Positions 1 to 15,700 of a DNA stretch of 64,000 bases are shown here, piece after piece; position 1 is the first letter of the stretch, and each line of letters begins with the position of its first letter. The position numbers and the translations under genes were made by a program. This DNA is from Fistularia commersonii (taxonomy: Eukaryota; Chordata; Actinopteri; Syngnathiformes; Fistulariidae): assembly GCA_037954325.1 (NCBI GenBank), contig JBBMNZ010000035.1, positions 5,835,001 to 5,899,000 on the forward strand. The letters run 5' to 3'. The notes beneath the pieces are model-generated. The model made no database searches. It was not told where the DNA came from and saw only the letters and a program-made list of their open reading frames with translations.

Positions 1-3000
1 TGGAAAGTTAAGGTGTACATTGAGATTCATGCATGTAAACAAGTTCACGGCTCACCTTGAACACACTTGGAGAGGTCCCTGAGATTAAAAACGTAGTGAG
101 ACTTAGCTGGTGTGGGCAGGAGATCCATGCTCAGACGGTTGTAAATCTCCACAGCTGCATTTACAATCTGTCCTGCACAGTCCATCACTGTCTGGGAAAA
201 GTCACTGAGGAAACCAGACAATATAGCCTGAAGGAATATTGAGAGGGGGAAAAGAAAGAAAGATTGCGTCAAAGTTGAGATACAGAATAATTTGTGATTG
301 TTGTGGATGATAATAGTAGTAGTAGGAGAAAGCTGGAGATAGAAATCAGCATGTCTCGTGATTGTAACGATACATGCTGTTGATATTGTGGTGGATGCTT
401 GTGTTATGGGGGAATCTGTGTAAGTTGAGTGTTTGGTGAAACTGACTTTGAAAATCTGTTTGAGGTTGGTTTCTGAAGGTGTTGGCAGACACAGCATGCT
501 GAAGTGGCGAATGAATCGAGGGGTCACGGGATTTCGTCCCCCACCCGGAGGAGCACATGCTGCAGCAATAGTCATCCCCTGGATGGGGAGGAGGAAAAGA
601 ATTGACTGCCAAATTAAAAGGATCAGCAAGTCACGGTCTCTTTTTCATAGGAATTATACTGCAAAATAGCCATGCACATTCGGGATGAATGTATTTTGGA
701 TCATTCTTTTTGATACATTAGATTTTTTCCTGGACATACAGATTTAGGTACAACTTAACATGGAGTAATGCATCAGAAATGATCTAGTTGTGACAAATAC
801 ATCAGCAAGAACAAATGTTTTCATGGTTTAAGGTGATGTATTGTTGTTTGAAAACATACTCAGGACATATTTTAGATAAATGTCTTCCCTAATAAAACCT
901 TAGGGTATATTAGGAGATAACAAAACATCATGGTTACATAAATACTCTGTAGTTTTACTAGCTGAGCAGCAGAAAATCATTTGAGAAATCCTGCTCTCTT
1001 GGTTAAGTGAGAGGCTAATCTGCCCCACTTTCCCCAAAAATATGTGAGGCGCCTGTAAAAGTTCTATTTAAAGCAACTGTTCTAACAGAAGAATGAAGGG
1101 TATGTTAACTAGTCTGTTTGCATAATAATAAATAGGGCAGAGCCATGCTTCAGGCCAGCATACAGCTGGACTCAGAAGCCCCTGGAGCATATGTATCCAT
1201 GCATATTCTGTGTTGTCAAAATTCAAAATAATGATGCGCAATAATTTTTTTGTAATGATTTTTACCTGAATCTCCTTCCAGACAAATTTATCCCTGTCGT
1301 AAAACCCAGAAAAGTCTTGGAACTGACGGAGGAGTTCAATAGGGGGTTGAGAGCCATAGCTGTCCAGCTTGGGCATATTCAGATCATCCACAAACACCAC
1401 TAGCTTCTTGTTACCAGGAGCGCCTAGAGTGGAAGTGGGGAATAAAACATAATCAGAGAGAGAGCAAGTGACAAATTGATGGATATACAAAAGTTGGAAA
1501 GTTGGAGTTGGAATATGGAGATGCACTGCTGATACAGGTACATAGACAACTTCTCAATGAATGAATGAATGTATGCATCACATTTGTATGCAAAATAAAA
1601 GTGCATTAACCACCAAGCATTATAAGACATTGTACAATAGATGGGGGTAAATGAAATAATAAGACGGCAAGATTTTACCAAGAACGTTTTTCCTCTTTTT
1701 CTCTAGTTTCGACTCAATGATTTCCTGTGTGCGACAGGACGAAGTCTGAGCAGAGAAGTTAATATAGACAGGGATGTAGCCTTCCTTCTCCTGGATGCTG
1801 TTGAGAAGACCCCGAGCTACCACTGACTGTAACAGGTTGCAGAGAAGAGTTCTTGAGTTAGCCGTATATAATTCACATATTATACATATTATATAATTTA
1901 CACTAACACCAAAACACAAAATGATTCTAGCTTGTGTGTGTTTGTAAATATATGCATTGGGTTGCTTAATATTTGTACTGCATTTGAAAGTCCTTGCCTT
2001 CCCCACTCCGGTACCGCCAGTGAAGAGAACAGAATGTCGCACATACAGTAGTTTTTCCATCAGGTATCCAAAGCAGACAGTGTCTGTGGTGGGAACCAGC
2101 ATCTCAAAAAAGGGTTGCTCGTTGCTGTACTGAAAGGAAGGGATTATCTTGTCCCATGGTTCCAGACTCTTGCTGCTAAAGTTGATGTACACGCTCCACA
2201 GGGATCTTTCCTTTGGAAGCTACAAAGGAGATGGAGGCCCATATTTAGCAAAGTTCTAAGGAATACATTGAAATGCATGCGTTATTTAAAACTCAACCAA
2301 CAAAGACACATTTTTGTTGAATACATATTGAGTATGTAGTTTCATTGTGCTTGTGCGTGTGTGCATGTGTGCGTGTGAGGCAATGAGTGTGCGTCCGTGT
2401 GTGTGTGTTTGTGTGTGTATGTGTGTGTGTAATTCCTCAAGCTCCCCTGCTGGGAGCTGGCTGTATTGCAAAACATCAGGGGAAACATTCAAAGACGAAA
2501 GAAGGTGGTAGGCTCCTTTCGCTTTCCCCTTTAAGGTTCTACTTCAGTTAATAAAATGTCAAGATAATCCCATGGATGTTTTGAGTTTAGGCAGGTCACA
2601 TGAAGCAGGTTCAACACTGGTGTCAGACCTGGGGTTGTTGGAAGGTGAAAACACCTGTGAGGTAGAGCTTTCCTCTAACTTGCTGCACAGAGATGCTTGA
2701 GGCATGGCCCTTAAACAAACCTTTCCTCCATATCTGCTCAACAAAACTCGGTAAAAACATTACAAATATCAAGCTATGTGTTGGATGTACAATGTACAAT
2801 GTCCAGTTGGGGCACCAAAATGTGACAATCTCAGAACCAGCCCTCTTGGATGCGGAAGTTTAAATTTCCCCCATTGCTAAGTTATACCTTCACAACTAAT
2901 GTAGCGAGATTGGAGAAGCGAAATATTCATTTGCAATTCAAGTTTTTTTTACTTTTGATCTAACCAAGAAATAAAGAAAATAGTGTGCTTTGAATGTTAT

Positions 3001-6000
3001 TCTTATTCCCTCAAGTTGGGGAACAGCTCCTTCTTGTTATTAGCTTTGCCTCAACCCTTCAGTTGCAGGAGTGCTTTGTTTTATCATTTGACTGTCAAAG
3101 TTTGCCAATAAATGTTATACAATTGGGTAAACAAGCTCCTGTAGGACTACAGTGTATACCATTTTTTTTTTAATACATACTGACATCTTTCCTTTTTGTA
3201 TTACAATCTCATAGCACCTCTGCAGAAAAGATTTAATAACAGTTAGAGGACCCTGAAAGATGCGTACATGTACAGTATATACCTTAGCATTGCTGTTGTC
3301 TTTAAACTGCTCTTTGACAAAGTTGTCAAAAGATTCCCAATGAGTGCTGTTCAGGTTGCCTCCGACTGCCCATAAGTAGCTAAACACGAAGGTCTGGCAA
3401 AGTACACTTTTGAGTTGCTTTGGGTCCTATCACCAGGTCAGAAAAAAAGACACACACAGACACAGATACAGACATGGACACACACATAGAAATAAATATA
3501 AGCAGTCAGTAATGGCCTGGTTCCAACGCTGTACACTTATTTTAACATATACATAGTATCTGCACTGATTCACTAATAGAACGAAACTTAATCAGACAAA
3601 ATCTAAGCTGAATGTACCATTTGGAGGTCTGGACCATCTCTGCCCAGCAACAATGACTCCAGAAGGGAGCAGAGAGTGTTGACTTTACTGATGTCCACCT
3701 GCCGAATAGCCTGGGTGCATCGCTTCACCACAAACCGAAGACCCTTGTCCACATACTGCTCGAACAGTTCCAATAAGAATTTACGCACAGGATCTGGGAA
3801 CTGGAGAAACAACAAGGAGTAGAGAGGTTTTTTTTTCCATGAGTTTTATAGTGAGCAATGAATGCAATGAAAGAATTAAGGTAAGGCAGAGACACAGGGC
3901 ACACACAGAACAACCTGCATTGAATAAATAAAAGATTACCATACACAGGCATTGGCAAGATTTAACTAGATACTAATATGCCTTGAAACACACACAGATA
4001 CAGGACTCACTTTTACCAAGACTTGAATAAATAATAGAGCTGAAGTAATTGAAACATAACTATACAACACACAATGCATATTATCACTGTCCCTTTTATT
4101 GGACCAGTTTGATGCCAAGCCAATTTGTCTTTAACAGGGACTGACAAAACATACATGGACTGGTTTCACTGTGACTGCAGAACCAAAATGATATGGAAAT
4201 AAAGCATAATCATAACCTCTCAACTTTTATAATTTGTCTGCAGACAGCAATTTGTTTTGCAGCATTGGGAACAGCATAATAAATAAACACTACATTCTGC
4301 AAAAGGAAAAAAAGCAATGGTACAATACAGAATAGCAAAATACACTAGGTTGCAGGTCAACATTGGCATTGCCGCAAACATATAGCAGATCATACTGGAT
4401 GGAAATCACCGCAATAGTTTCCCCTTGGCCAAGTGTTTTGCCTAATAAGGGCTCATTAACTCCTCGCCTGACCTGCATTCATGAGTGAAATGGCTGTGTA
4501 GATGAAGTAGCTCTAAAATCTAGTGCTGCTAATCGGAAACAATTTAAACCTTGAGCCAGAAAGCATTAGCTTTAATTCAGAGAACTGGGGATGGGTACTG
4601 TGGCAAAGGACGGCAGCTGCCTTCACTCCAATGAGCAGAGATCTAATAATGAACTCTTACATTCTACAATAACATTACAGCACATCTTCTGTAAAGTGGA
4701 AAATAAGATGAAATAGATATTACAGAAGATGGTGTGATATTGAGCAAGAAAACAAAATAAAAATCCACTTGATTACATAAGTGGAAATATCCCACTTGTA
4801 TTATGTCATAGTGCCTTGTCTATGTTATCCATTTGTAAATGAACCCATTGTGCATTTTCTCCTTCTAGTATCTTGCATACAACGATTGAAATGGACAAGG
4901 CATGTTTTTTTTTTCTTCGTAATTTTCTTTTACGCATTTTACTAATTATCTTCAGTGTGCAAATTGTAGATGCATATGTGTTTGTGAGCATTATCGTGTT
5001 GTCATGAACAAACCTTTGGTCCTATACCACTGATCCATGTCTGGACATACGGCATCCATTTTAGTTCATCTGGGTCAATATACACCATTCCACAGCGACT
5101 GACCGTGGCTGGAGATGCCACAGCCAAGTCCTGGACCTGAGGACCAAATATGTTGGATTTATTTTATTCAAAAATTCTTTAACACCAAGATCTACAGGAC
5201 AAAATGAAATGGGCTGATCTGGGAACAGGTGTATCACTAACCTCAAACACCATATGTATGGATGGAGTCAGTTTGATTCGTTCACTGTTAGCCAGACAGA
5301 GCATTTTATTGTCATCCAACACGGTATTCATGTTCTCAATCCACAGAGCGTCAACCGGTCCATCACAGATCACCCACTTGTGATCTTCAGTCGTGTCACT
5401 TACTGCATCACGAACACTCAGCGCCATTAAACCATCACGCCACTCCAGCGTCAATGTGTTAACCTAAAAAAAATTGCAGAAAATCTAAGAACAAGTATGT
5501 AAATCAGTGTTGATAATAAAAAAAACACTGCTCAATCTTGTCATACTAATTGCTGTACCTCTCCGTAAAGCTCTCCCATTGTGACAGATTTGGGGTTAAG
5601 AACATAGGTCTTGACTGGCTGATAGAAAGGGTTGATCTCCCTCTGGTCACTATTATAAAGGGTATCCAGTGTGTCTGCCAGAACTTTGTAGACACTGGTC
5701 TTACCGCCGCCCGAAGGTCCAACCAACATCACACCGTGACGGACTAACATGGTCTCGTAAAGTTGAATCACCTGTTGGTGACGGCAGTGAGGGAAAGTGT
5801 ATATCTGAATACTGTGTATAACAAATTATTTGTAATTTTTTTGTGAATTAAAAAACTGAAACATTTTTTTCCTTTTTTATATATTTCATATATAGGCTGT
5901 TATAGACGGCTGTTTTATATACATAAAAAAAATATAATATATAGAAGATAACTACCCTAGAAGTAGAAGGGACTATCTGCCGGTCAAGTGGTAAATAGTA

Positions 6001-9000
6001 AGTCCATCTATCCATTGTAAACAGTCCATAAACAGTAAGTTGTTTGTTTTTTTTTTGTTAATACTATCAAGTAATTTAAAGGAAAATCATTCTATAGGAT
6101 GATAAGGCCTAGTTGTACCATGCACAGGTTTTACCTTCTTGGTCATCGTAGGCAGAGGCTGCAAGTTTCGCTTAACCAGACACTCCAGAATGGTCGATTG
6201 CAAAATACCATAATCATGTTCAGGGATACAAACCCCAGGGAATAAATCAGACAGGATGCCACTATACACGCATAAACACAAAGGAGACAGTCATTAACAG
6301 GTAGTGATCACTTCATCTGATCTCTTGTGTTGTATTTCTTATTCAAGGGGGTTTAAGTCATAATTATTTACCCAAACAACAGTGCATCATCTGTGAGGAA
6401 CTTTGGGAGGTTGGAATCTCTCAGGGCTCTAATAAGTACAACGTCCTCACTCAAATGGGGGTTATCTCTCTTTAGGGATCTACACAGACAGGCAATCCAA
6501 TGAATGAATGAATGAATGAATGAATGGATCGATAAAAAAAAGGTGCATATCACAAAGTATTAACATGAGATGCATTGTGTATTTACTGCTCTTCCAAAGC
6601 TCACAGTGATCAAGGGGTTATGCACTGGAATTGAAGTTATGACAGTTTAAACTAAACATGTAAATCTATTAAGTAGTTGCTGTCAGAGAATAATTCATTC
6701 ATTTGGTTAATAATAACGATTTTGAATTGGTAGATATTAAATTCATTAAATTATTTAAATTACATTCAAAAAAGGGATTCACTTATAGGGATGAATATTA
6801 GTCTTTTTCTTCTCCTATAAATATAAGTAATGCAAGCAAACAAGGGCAAATGATGATTTGACAAAAATATGGCTGATTTGCACATTTTCAGTTTCCAAAT
6901 CAGCTGATGATTCAACATTGCATTAGTGATCCTCCAAACAAGTATGATTAATCATAAAGAATTCAGTAACGATAAGACATTACATTATGCAATGATTATG
7001 AATGAGATTCAACTTGAAGTGAGCTTAGGCATAGGAGCATTATCTAGGAAAAGATATTAATCACAGGCCATTTACAACTATTTCCTATATTTTACCTTAT
7101 GAGCAACAACTGGGAGCATAAAAGGAAAGAACGGCTGTCTTATGTAATTTTAGCCACTTCATGTACCCTTACTTTCATCCAGTTTCGTGGAACCGAATAA
7201 CCTTGGTGAATCGGTTTTGCCTTGCCCCAGCTCGAAAAGCAAAACTCATTCTTTTATTGATATGGTTTTATTCGGCCTGTAGCTTTAATTCCTGATATCT
7301 TGAAAGGCTTTTTAAGTAGCAGCAAAGTTAGGCCTTAGTATCTCTTGAGAGAATAGCAATGTAAATACATCTACTTAACCTTCTATCCATTTTGCATTTG
7401 GCATAAGTGCATGCCCATCACGCACACGCACACGCACGCACACACACACACAACACACACAACAGAATAAGAACATCAGCCCTGGAGTTACACAGGGGTA
7501 CAATGACTTAATAAGTCAATCTGAAAAAATATAGAACATTTTCCAAACTATAAAGTGCCCTCTTGAAAAATTGGGAATTCAATAAATCGAGGGACTTTCA
7601 TACTGAAAGGCACTTGCAATGATATTGACACTCAGGAGGAAGAATATTTTTCTTTTGCTTTTCTCTGCAGTAGAAAAAGCATGACAGAATAGCACCATTT
7701 GAACACGAAGCTTGTGTCTACCTTCAGCACAAAGAAATCTATAAATCTAACACAGAAATGTCCTTTTTTTTGAGTAACCCTATAAATGCCAATAAGAAAA
7801 TACAAAAAAAAATACTGTAACAGCAGCATACATTCTTGACAAAGATTGATCACTGATCCCCCCAAATTAAATAACAATAAAAAGATCCTTAACAAACATT
7901 TAGCTAATCGATGCAATTGCTAACTTCCAAATTTGATATTAGCAGTCACAGTAATCTGACCAGAGACTGCCCAATACTTAATTTTTAAAAATAAGTTCAA
8001 AAAATGACAACTGGAAAATTTGAATGCTATATTTATCCATTGTGGGAAACTGTTCTCTGCATTTAACCTATTATGGCTGAATCGTGAGCATTGGGAAGCC
8101 GTTTAGCCAGGGGGGGCGGATAGGGTTTTCTGTATCTTGCCCAACAGCACCATGGCAGACAAAAAGGGCTCGGGTATCAAACCAAGTATTTTCAGTTCTA
8201 AGGCAACCTGTGTCAAGCCCAAAGCCACATCAACCCTTTACATAAATATGTGCATTTGACTCTATTCATTATGGCAGGTCACGACTGTGGCTAAAATGTA
8301 ATCTTGTCAAATATAAATACAGTGGCACAATATGTGGGCAGAGGGTATGACTGTGTGTATGTGCATGTGTGTACTGTACAAATGCTGGTCCTGCTGGGAC
8401 AACCCTGCAGAGGTCAATGACCGTCATTTTTTTTTTTTTTTTCATCCAAATGTTTGCATATCAGTGTATGTTTGAGTATGATGCCCATATCGCTGACCCT
8501 GCCATGACCAGAACAGACTTGACAGCTCTCATGCCAAAGTCGTAATGGTCCTGCTGGGACAGTTGCTCTGAGCACAGCTTGTACATCTGGGTCATCTTCC
8601 TTGCCAAGGTCTTGCTGGACTCAAAACCCTCGGAGTACAAAATTACCTGAGGGATGAAGGGACACTGATTAAATTAGATGTAAAACAGATATACCATTTT
8701 GATGAAAACGGGGAATGTAAAGACAGAAGGATGTATACTTGCACAGGTAAAGGAATCATTACCTCAGCGATGAGTGCATAGTTTGGCACCATCATAGCAA
8801 TAGGTCTAAAAAGAGCTTTAAGATTGTCTGGAAGTTCTGTTCTTCCAGCATAGCCTGGGTTCATTGTGATAAATGCAGCACATGTCATCACCAACTTGAT
8901 CTCTCTTCCCTCAAACTGAAACCGTGACAACTGTTTGATGTATTAAGAAAAGAAAGTTACAAATCATGAAAAATATTTTGCCAGAATGTATTTGAGTAAT

Positions 9001-12000
9001 CTTTGCTAATACTTTCTTCTAGGGTAATTTCATAAACTTGCTTGTACCTTAGCAGCTTTAGCATTGCGTATTGTTATGAGCTGCTGTGCAATGACTGACA
9101 GCACTTCAATGTCGATTCGGTTAAATTCATCAAAACAACACCAGGCTCCAGACTGAGCAAGCCCGCTGAAGAAGCGCCCCATCATCTGCAAGAAAGAAAG
9201 AAACTTGTAACTGATTGTGGTTAAGTCTAATCGATAACATATGAGACAAGGAATAAAAAAAAAAAGAATTAATGCATGAAACAATGCAATGAACATTAAG
9301 TCTGAGGTAAGACTCTCAAATATTATGCTTTCATGATGTTGAAGCACTGCAAGAATGTGACCGAAGGTAAAGTTGCATCCACAGTAACATTATGACTCAT
9401 CTTATTAATAGTTAATTCTCCATTCTGCTTCTACAGGTCATATCCATAATCTTCTTACAAGCCAAAAAAAAAAAGGGGGGCAATTATTACAGATATGTGG
9501 ACAAGCAGAAAGTGGCAGTAATTTTATTGTAAATCAACAGCTTGCCTTGAATCATTAAAATAAAACAGTAGCTACAAGGTTACCTGATAAAATGTACCCG
9601 TTGTAATGAATTGTTTTGGTAGAAAACAAATACATTTTTGAAATGCAACAACAATGCATGTTGCGACTCTGACAAAAAGGAATATCTAAATTATATTTCT
9701 TAATATGCTACTTGATTAACACGTTAGGTATGTGAAGCACATGTCAAATCAGAGCAGCCTCTTGTGTAATAGGGCTGGGGGAGAATAAATGAAGTCTACA
9801 CATTTTCTTTCAGCTGAACTAACTGGAACCTCACTGTGGGGATTATTTGGTGTAAACTGGAAAGAATATGGAACTTCAAGGGTACAGGAAAATATATCGT
9901 CAATGAAAAGGGGGTACTTCAAAGATATTAAAAGTTATCAAATGTGAATATTAGAACAGCATATTTGGTTGAAGTTGACTCCGTCAAACTGTGGGACATG
10001 AATACGTGGGAAGAATAAGTACACAGAGCGATATCACAGTGCTTAGTAGAATTGTGACGTGGAGGGATATTAAGGTAAAGCATTGAGTTAAAATGTTGTT
10101 AATGCATAACTGATGTATATTAAATAGTTCTCAAACAGACTGACTTACACTATATCATTTCTACTATGTACATAACCTCTATGTCTAACTCTTAGAATTT
10201 GGGGGAAGTGGGAGATTCATATACAAATGCAAGACCATGTAAAAAAAAAACACAGGTTAGAAGCCTTGACTGCTTTTGCAACAGTGCCATCTGAAGGCAC
10301 CAAAGAGGAGGCACGATGGGCCAGAGTACAGAGAGCAAGCACATGCCAAAGCAGTGAATTCTGACAGCAAACGAATACACGTTGAATTAAAAGACAATGA
10401 AGGCATATCAACAACATTAATAAAAATATGATAAGACTTAATTAAGTAAATAAATGAATAAAATCACAAACCAGGGACCATATATAAGTCAACAATGATA
10501 CAATTTGATAAGCTGACCTTATAGTCAAGTCCATCAGAACAGTTGAAGACCACGCATTGAATGGCCAAGGCCTTAGCCAAGTCCTTAGTGGTCTCTGTTT
10601 TGCCGGTACCAGCCGGTCCAGCCGGAGCTCCACCCAGGTCCAACTGAAGAGCCCCCATCAGACACAAATAGCACCGATCCTGCACCAAAAAGACAAGGAA
10701 GGATTTAGAGCAAGATCAATTTATTGATGTATTAACTCAATTTAAAACCAAGTGTCCAAAAAAAATTGGTTTCCTGTCATTTTTTTCTTCAGTCTACAGC
10801 AGGAAAAATACTCAGCAGAGCACAAGAGCGCATAACAAGAGTAGTTATTCACAATTATGGTTGAGCTAAACAAACTAATATTGTGATTGAATGTCGAAAT
10901 TTACTGTTCATCAGGAGAGAGGAAAGTATTAAGTGTTTCAATCCCGACTATATTTATGATTAAGTAAATCTTACAGATAATTTTGTACTGTGCTTGGAAC
11001 TAACCCTGATGGCTAAGGATGCCCTCCTATTAAAATAATATATTAATACTATATAATATATATATAAGTTTATTAATGCCTTCAAAATTAGCTATACCCT
11101 TGGAATCATCATAAGATTCCCTATGAATATTTTGAAACAGGAAATTGGTCCTTGATTATGTCATTTCAACTATTCAACAAGTATTCCTATTAATGATCTT
11201 TGATAGGTTTTAGTAACAATTTTTCATCATATGAATGTTTATATTCTCATATCAGCATCTTCGAATTTACATTTCTGGAACAGAAGACAAGAGACAATAT
11301 CAAGAGGTTCTATTCAGTGAATTATTGCTTTCACTTACCCGTGTTTTATACATTTTCAATCCCATTTCATTTTACATTTTATTTTATGAACATTTTCAAG
11401 AAGCTATATTGCAATGGCAAAACTGCTGGATGACGGTGTAATGAGGGCTTGCTGTGGTAACTGAATTGAACATGCTTTGTTGTCAAATACTATAAACGAA
11501 TAACCTGGAACCCCGTTGCCATAATAATTCTCAAAAGGAACATAATAAGAATATGCATGTAATGCTTCTAAATGAACTCTTTAGCTAAGAGAAATACTTT
11601 CACCTCATAAATCCAAAGTTGATTAATAGGGCTTATATCTGCCAGCATGCAACTGAGTATATTAGTCGTATATTTGTATATTTTAAAGGCGATATGCGGA
11701 TTTGCCTGTCTTCTACTCAGCAAGCCACTTGATACTACACAACTGTACAATGAACATACATATTACTATGTATTATCATTTTTATTTTTCACTTGCCAGA
11801 CCAAACTCCAGGATTTGATCACTGTGAGGTAAAGGGTTGTGGATCTTTGTGTTTACATATATCACCACATGGATGTCATATGTTTACCGTAAGTGGCGTG
11901 ATGACCAGCCTTGGACAGGCTCCCAAGTATTCATAGCCATATATATAAGTGGACAGAGCCATGGTGGCAATACAGGTGTCCATGTCATGATCCCAATAGT

Positions 12001-12672
12001 AACGTAACTGTCTCTGCCATTCAAAGTTAGTTCTGGTGTCGACCTAAAAAAACGAAATTAAATGAAAAGGGGAGAAAGAGAAATAAGGCATCTATCATTT
12101 TTTCATTAAGGTATTATATTTCTAATCTCAGTTGTTCAGATATATTGTAGTATACCTTCTGGCGGACTAGATCTGTGACAATGTCTCTGGCATGTACGTC
12201 AATGGTGATGAGGGCAGTGATAATATTACGGTGTAATTGTGGAAGTTTGCCTCGTACTAGTGCTGCCAGGGCATTCAGCCTCTGGGATCCAGAAAACACA
12301 AAATATTGAAGGATTAGTTTAATATACTTAAGCATAAAAGATCGATTTATCAAATTATGAATATTAGGGTAAAAGGTATTGTACTAATGAATGCAGGTTA
12401 CATCAAAGTTGGTGAATTCAAATTCTTTCAAGGCAGCAAAGTGATCATGATCTCCCTCCAGGCAGGCGTCCATGTCCCTGCACCACATCATCTGAGAGAT
12501 AGTCAGCACCACCTGGCGAAAAGATGAAAAGTACTTTCAAACTATAATTTAGAATTAGAGACCATCAGAAGAACTTTAGTATACCGGTAATGTTTTTCAT
12601 AAGATGTTACTTTTTTTTTGAATAACCGCAGCACAAAAGGGACAGATGCCTCGTGATATACTAATGCCTGTG

Positions 12673-12716
<44 letters not shown>

Positions 12717-15700
12717 GTGTGCGTACCTGTGATGGATGTCCAGCCACCACCCATTCCTCCCTCGATTTCACCTGGTAGTCTGCAATAGCAGCCTTGCTGA
12801 GGCGTCGCAGTGAGGTAAACATAGCCTCCTCCACCTTACAGAGCCAGTCCTCCACATTGCCTATCGCCTTAAGACCTTTGGTCAAACTCACCTACACTTG
12901 CAAAATACGAGAAAAGCTCAACATTAAAAAGTGAAAGTGTATCTGGACTGTCTTCTTTAAGAATTAAATATCTGGCTTCAATTCAAGTAGCTGATGTGGC
13001 GAAGGAATTCTAGGGCAGTAATTAATCCATTGAGCTTAAAATCGGTGGGTCCCATCAGGCACGGTGGAGGAGGAAGCAGGCAGTATCAGTTACGTTTCCA
13101 GTTGGCTCAGAAAGGATTCACAAAAGCCTTGTTGGTATAATTTATCAATGATGAATCGACTCGACTTACTTGAACGAAAACACAAACATACACAAAAATA
13201 AATGAAAACTAAAAAAACATCCCGATTGGAAAAGTATGAGTATGAGATATAATACATGAGACTGCCTCTGACTGGGCTGGATTCATCTGAGACACCATGC
13301 ACATACTGAGGAAATGTATCATTTTAAACCAAAAGTACTAAATAAATATTGCGTTTGTTTTGTCTAGAGGATTGAGCAGAAAGTATTAGGTCTGTTCTAA
13401 AAACACGGTGAAAGGTTATAACATCAGTATGTCCAAGCGGTGAAATGCATATCAGCAATTGTCGGCCAGGTTGAGAAAATAAAATTTCGAACAGATCAAT
13501 TTAGTTATTTGCTATTCAAGTAAATAACTGTCAAGCCAATAAGAACAGTGCAACAAATAAAACCCAAAGCTTGAAACTCTTTAAAATTGTCCGAAATAAC
13601 TTCGGGAAAATTAAACAATAGTTTCCAATAGCACAGGGGTCGATTGTTTTGCATTGGGCAAAATAAGGTTTTATTGATTTCTTGCATTATTTGACAGTCT
13701 ACTTTCTGTCCTAACCGTACAGTTTGTGGTCTAGTGATATTGATAAATAGAGATAGGCTGCATTTGCTGCCAAAATCCCTGGATTAATTGGTGCGTTACC
13801 TTAAACCCTGTTTTTCAAACTAGTTCTGGTGACGATTGTTGGACTTTGGGTAACAAGAGGAGTATAACTGAACCAGAGAAGATGGCAAAAGAAATCAGGT
13901 TAGTCCATGCTGACCTTCTCTCCCTCAGGGGAGACCATGAACAGGATGTCTTTGCTGTAGATCACCTCCTGTTCTCCAGTCGCAGGCACACCTCCTGCAG
14001 GAGTGGATGGTTGGCCCGGAAGTAAAGCAAACTCCAGGCATATAATTGCATCAAAACATTTCCGAAGGTGGGGCTGCACTGCCTGGGGGTTTCTTGTCTG
14101 GGCCAAAATCTTTAGCAGTTCATCATTGGATAGGAAGTAGAACCTGTGAGGGACACAGCATGCAGCATCAGACACATATTCTCTATTCTCTCTTGTGAAG
14201 ATAAGTGATAAACAACTGATTTTACAATTGCAAAATAAGATTAATGAGTACGTCTAGAGTCAAAATAAAGTATAAAGTCCAAAACTATCAAAAAGAGGAT
14301 CTAAGATGATGTAAATTCAGGTTAACTTAAAATCCCTATACAGATGTTTACCTTGGAAATATAACTCTCTTGGACTCCAGGTAGGCTTCAAGACACTTCT
14401 GGACCTCATCCAAGAGAACATTGTTTCTTTGAAAGGTCTCCAACAAATCTACGGCAAGTAAGAGGCTTCAGGGTTGATCTTGAATATGTTATTTTTTTCT
14501 ACCTCTCACTTGCTTTTGTCGTATGTTACCTACCCGGCTGTGTGGCAGCTTTCAGGGCATTGGGCATCTTTTTGACCTTTGCCATGATCTCCTTCCAAGA
14601 CTTGTCTACTTTGAGGAACATCTTAGACTCATTGGGAAGTTGCCTTTTAATGTCTGGGGCCAAGAAGATACTCTCCAGATACAACCAATTTCTTTGGCAT
14701 GTCAGCCACTCATCCTAGGAATCCAGTTAAAAAAGAAAAGGAGAAAACAGTAGTGATGAGCCTGTAGTGGATGGGGATTATCTAGCAGAGGAATTCCAGA
14801 ATGAAAAGAACTTTTACATTTTTTTATGTGACTAAAGTGCCTTATCCCATGCCTATACCTTTGTGTCACTGCATAACAGTTGCTGAAAATTAACTAGGTG
14901 TTAATATCCTTGTTGATAACTGTGTTTCTAAATAACGGCCACAGGGAGGAGCTGCCGTATAATATTGAAAGCCAGAGTAAATCTACATTTCAGTTTATCC
15001 AGGATTTGTCACTGCCATTGAACATTCATTCTGACTTCTGTGTTGTTATTATCTTTTTCTCTGCATTTACCAGGGTTTCGTTGAAGAGGTTCAACTGTTT
15101 CATCAGTTTGTCCACCCTGAACTTGATGGGAGCGACGTAGCGAGATGATGCAACCGTAGCCACATTGATAATACTGTCATCCAGAATCACCTTCAAAGGA
15201 AAAAACAAACAAAACAAAACCAAAAAAAGCACAAAGATGAAGAAACACAAAAACACAGTTATCTGTCCTGTGTGTGTGTGTGTGTGTTTGTGCGTGTATG
15301 TGTGTGCGTGCACGCGTGCGCCATGTTAAAACCTGGATATCATCTGTCCCTCCGAGAATGAAGACTTCTTTGGAGTCACCATGAGGCAGGACAGTGAACT
15401 CTGTGTTCTTCCATGCGTCCTCCACCTGCACAACTCATGACAAGAGCAGAGGTTGAACAGCACCGACACCACAAAAAAAATAGTGTTTCTAGCTCGGCAG
15501 GAAATAGACCGGATTCAATTTCCATATCTACATGAGGGGAAGGCCTTAATCAATAGATAAATATTTTTCCCTCCTCTCCACGCACCTTTGTAATAATGAC
15601 TTCCACTGATGCCTCTCCCGAAGCCTGTCCTGACACCTAGAAAAGTGTTTACATTGTGTTAGTCCTGTTTATTCATGATTATCTCAAAAAGCCGTGGTTC

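Noticed and set aside
7632..7916. 94-codon minus-strand open frame
   Set aside because: Hydrophobic low-complexity frame within a dnah6 intron; no splice sites fit it to the gene.
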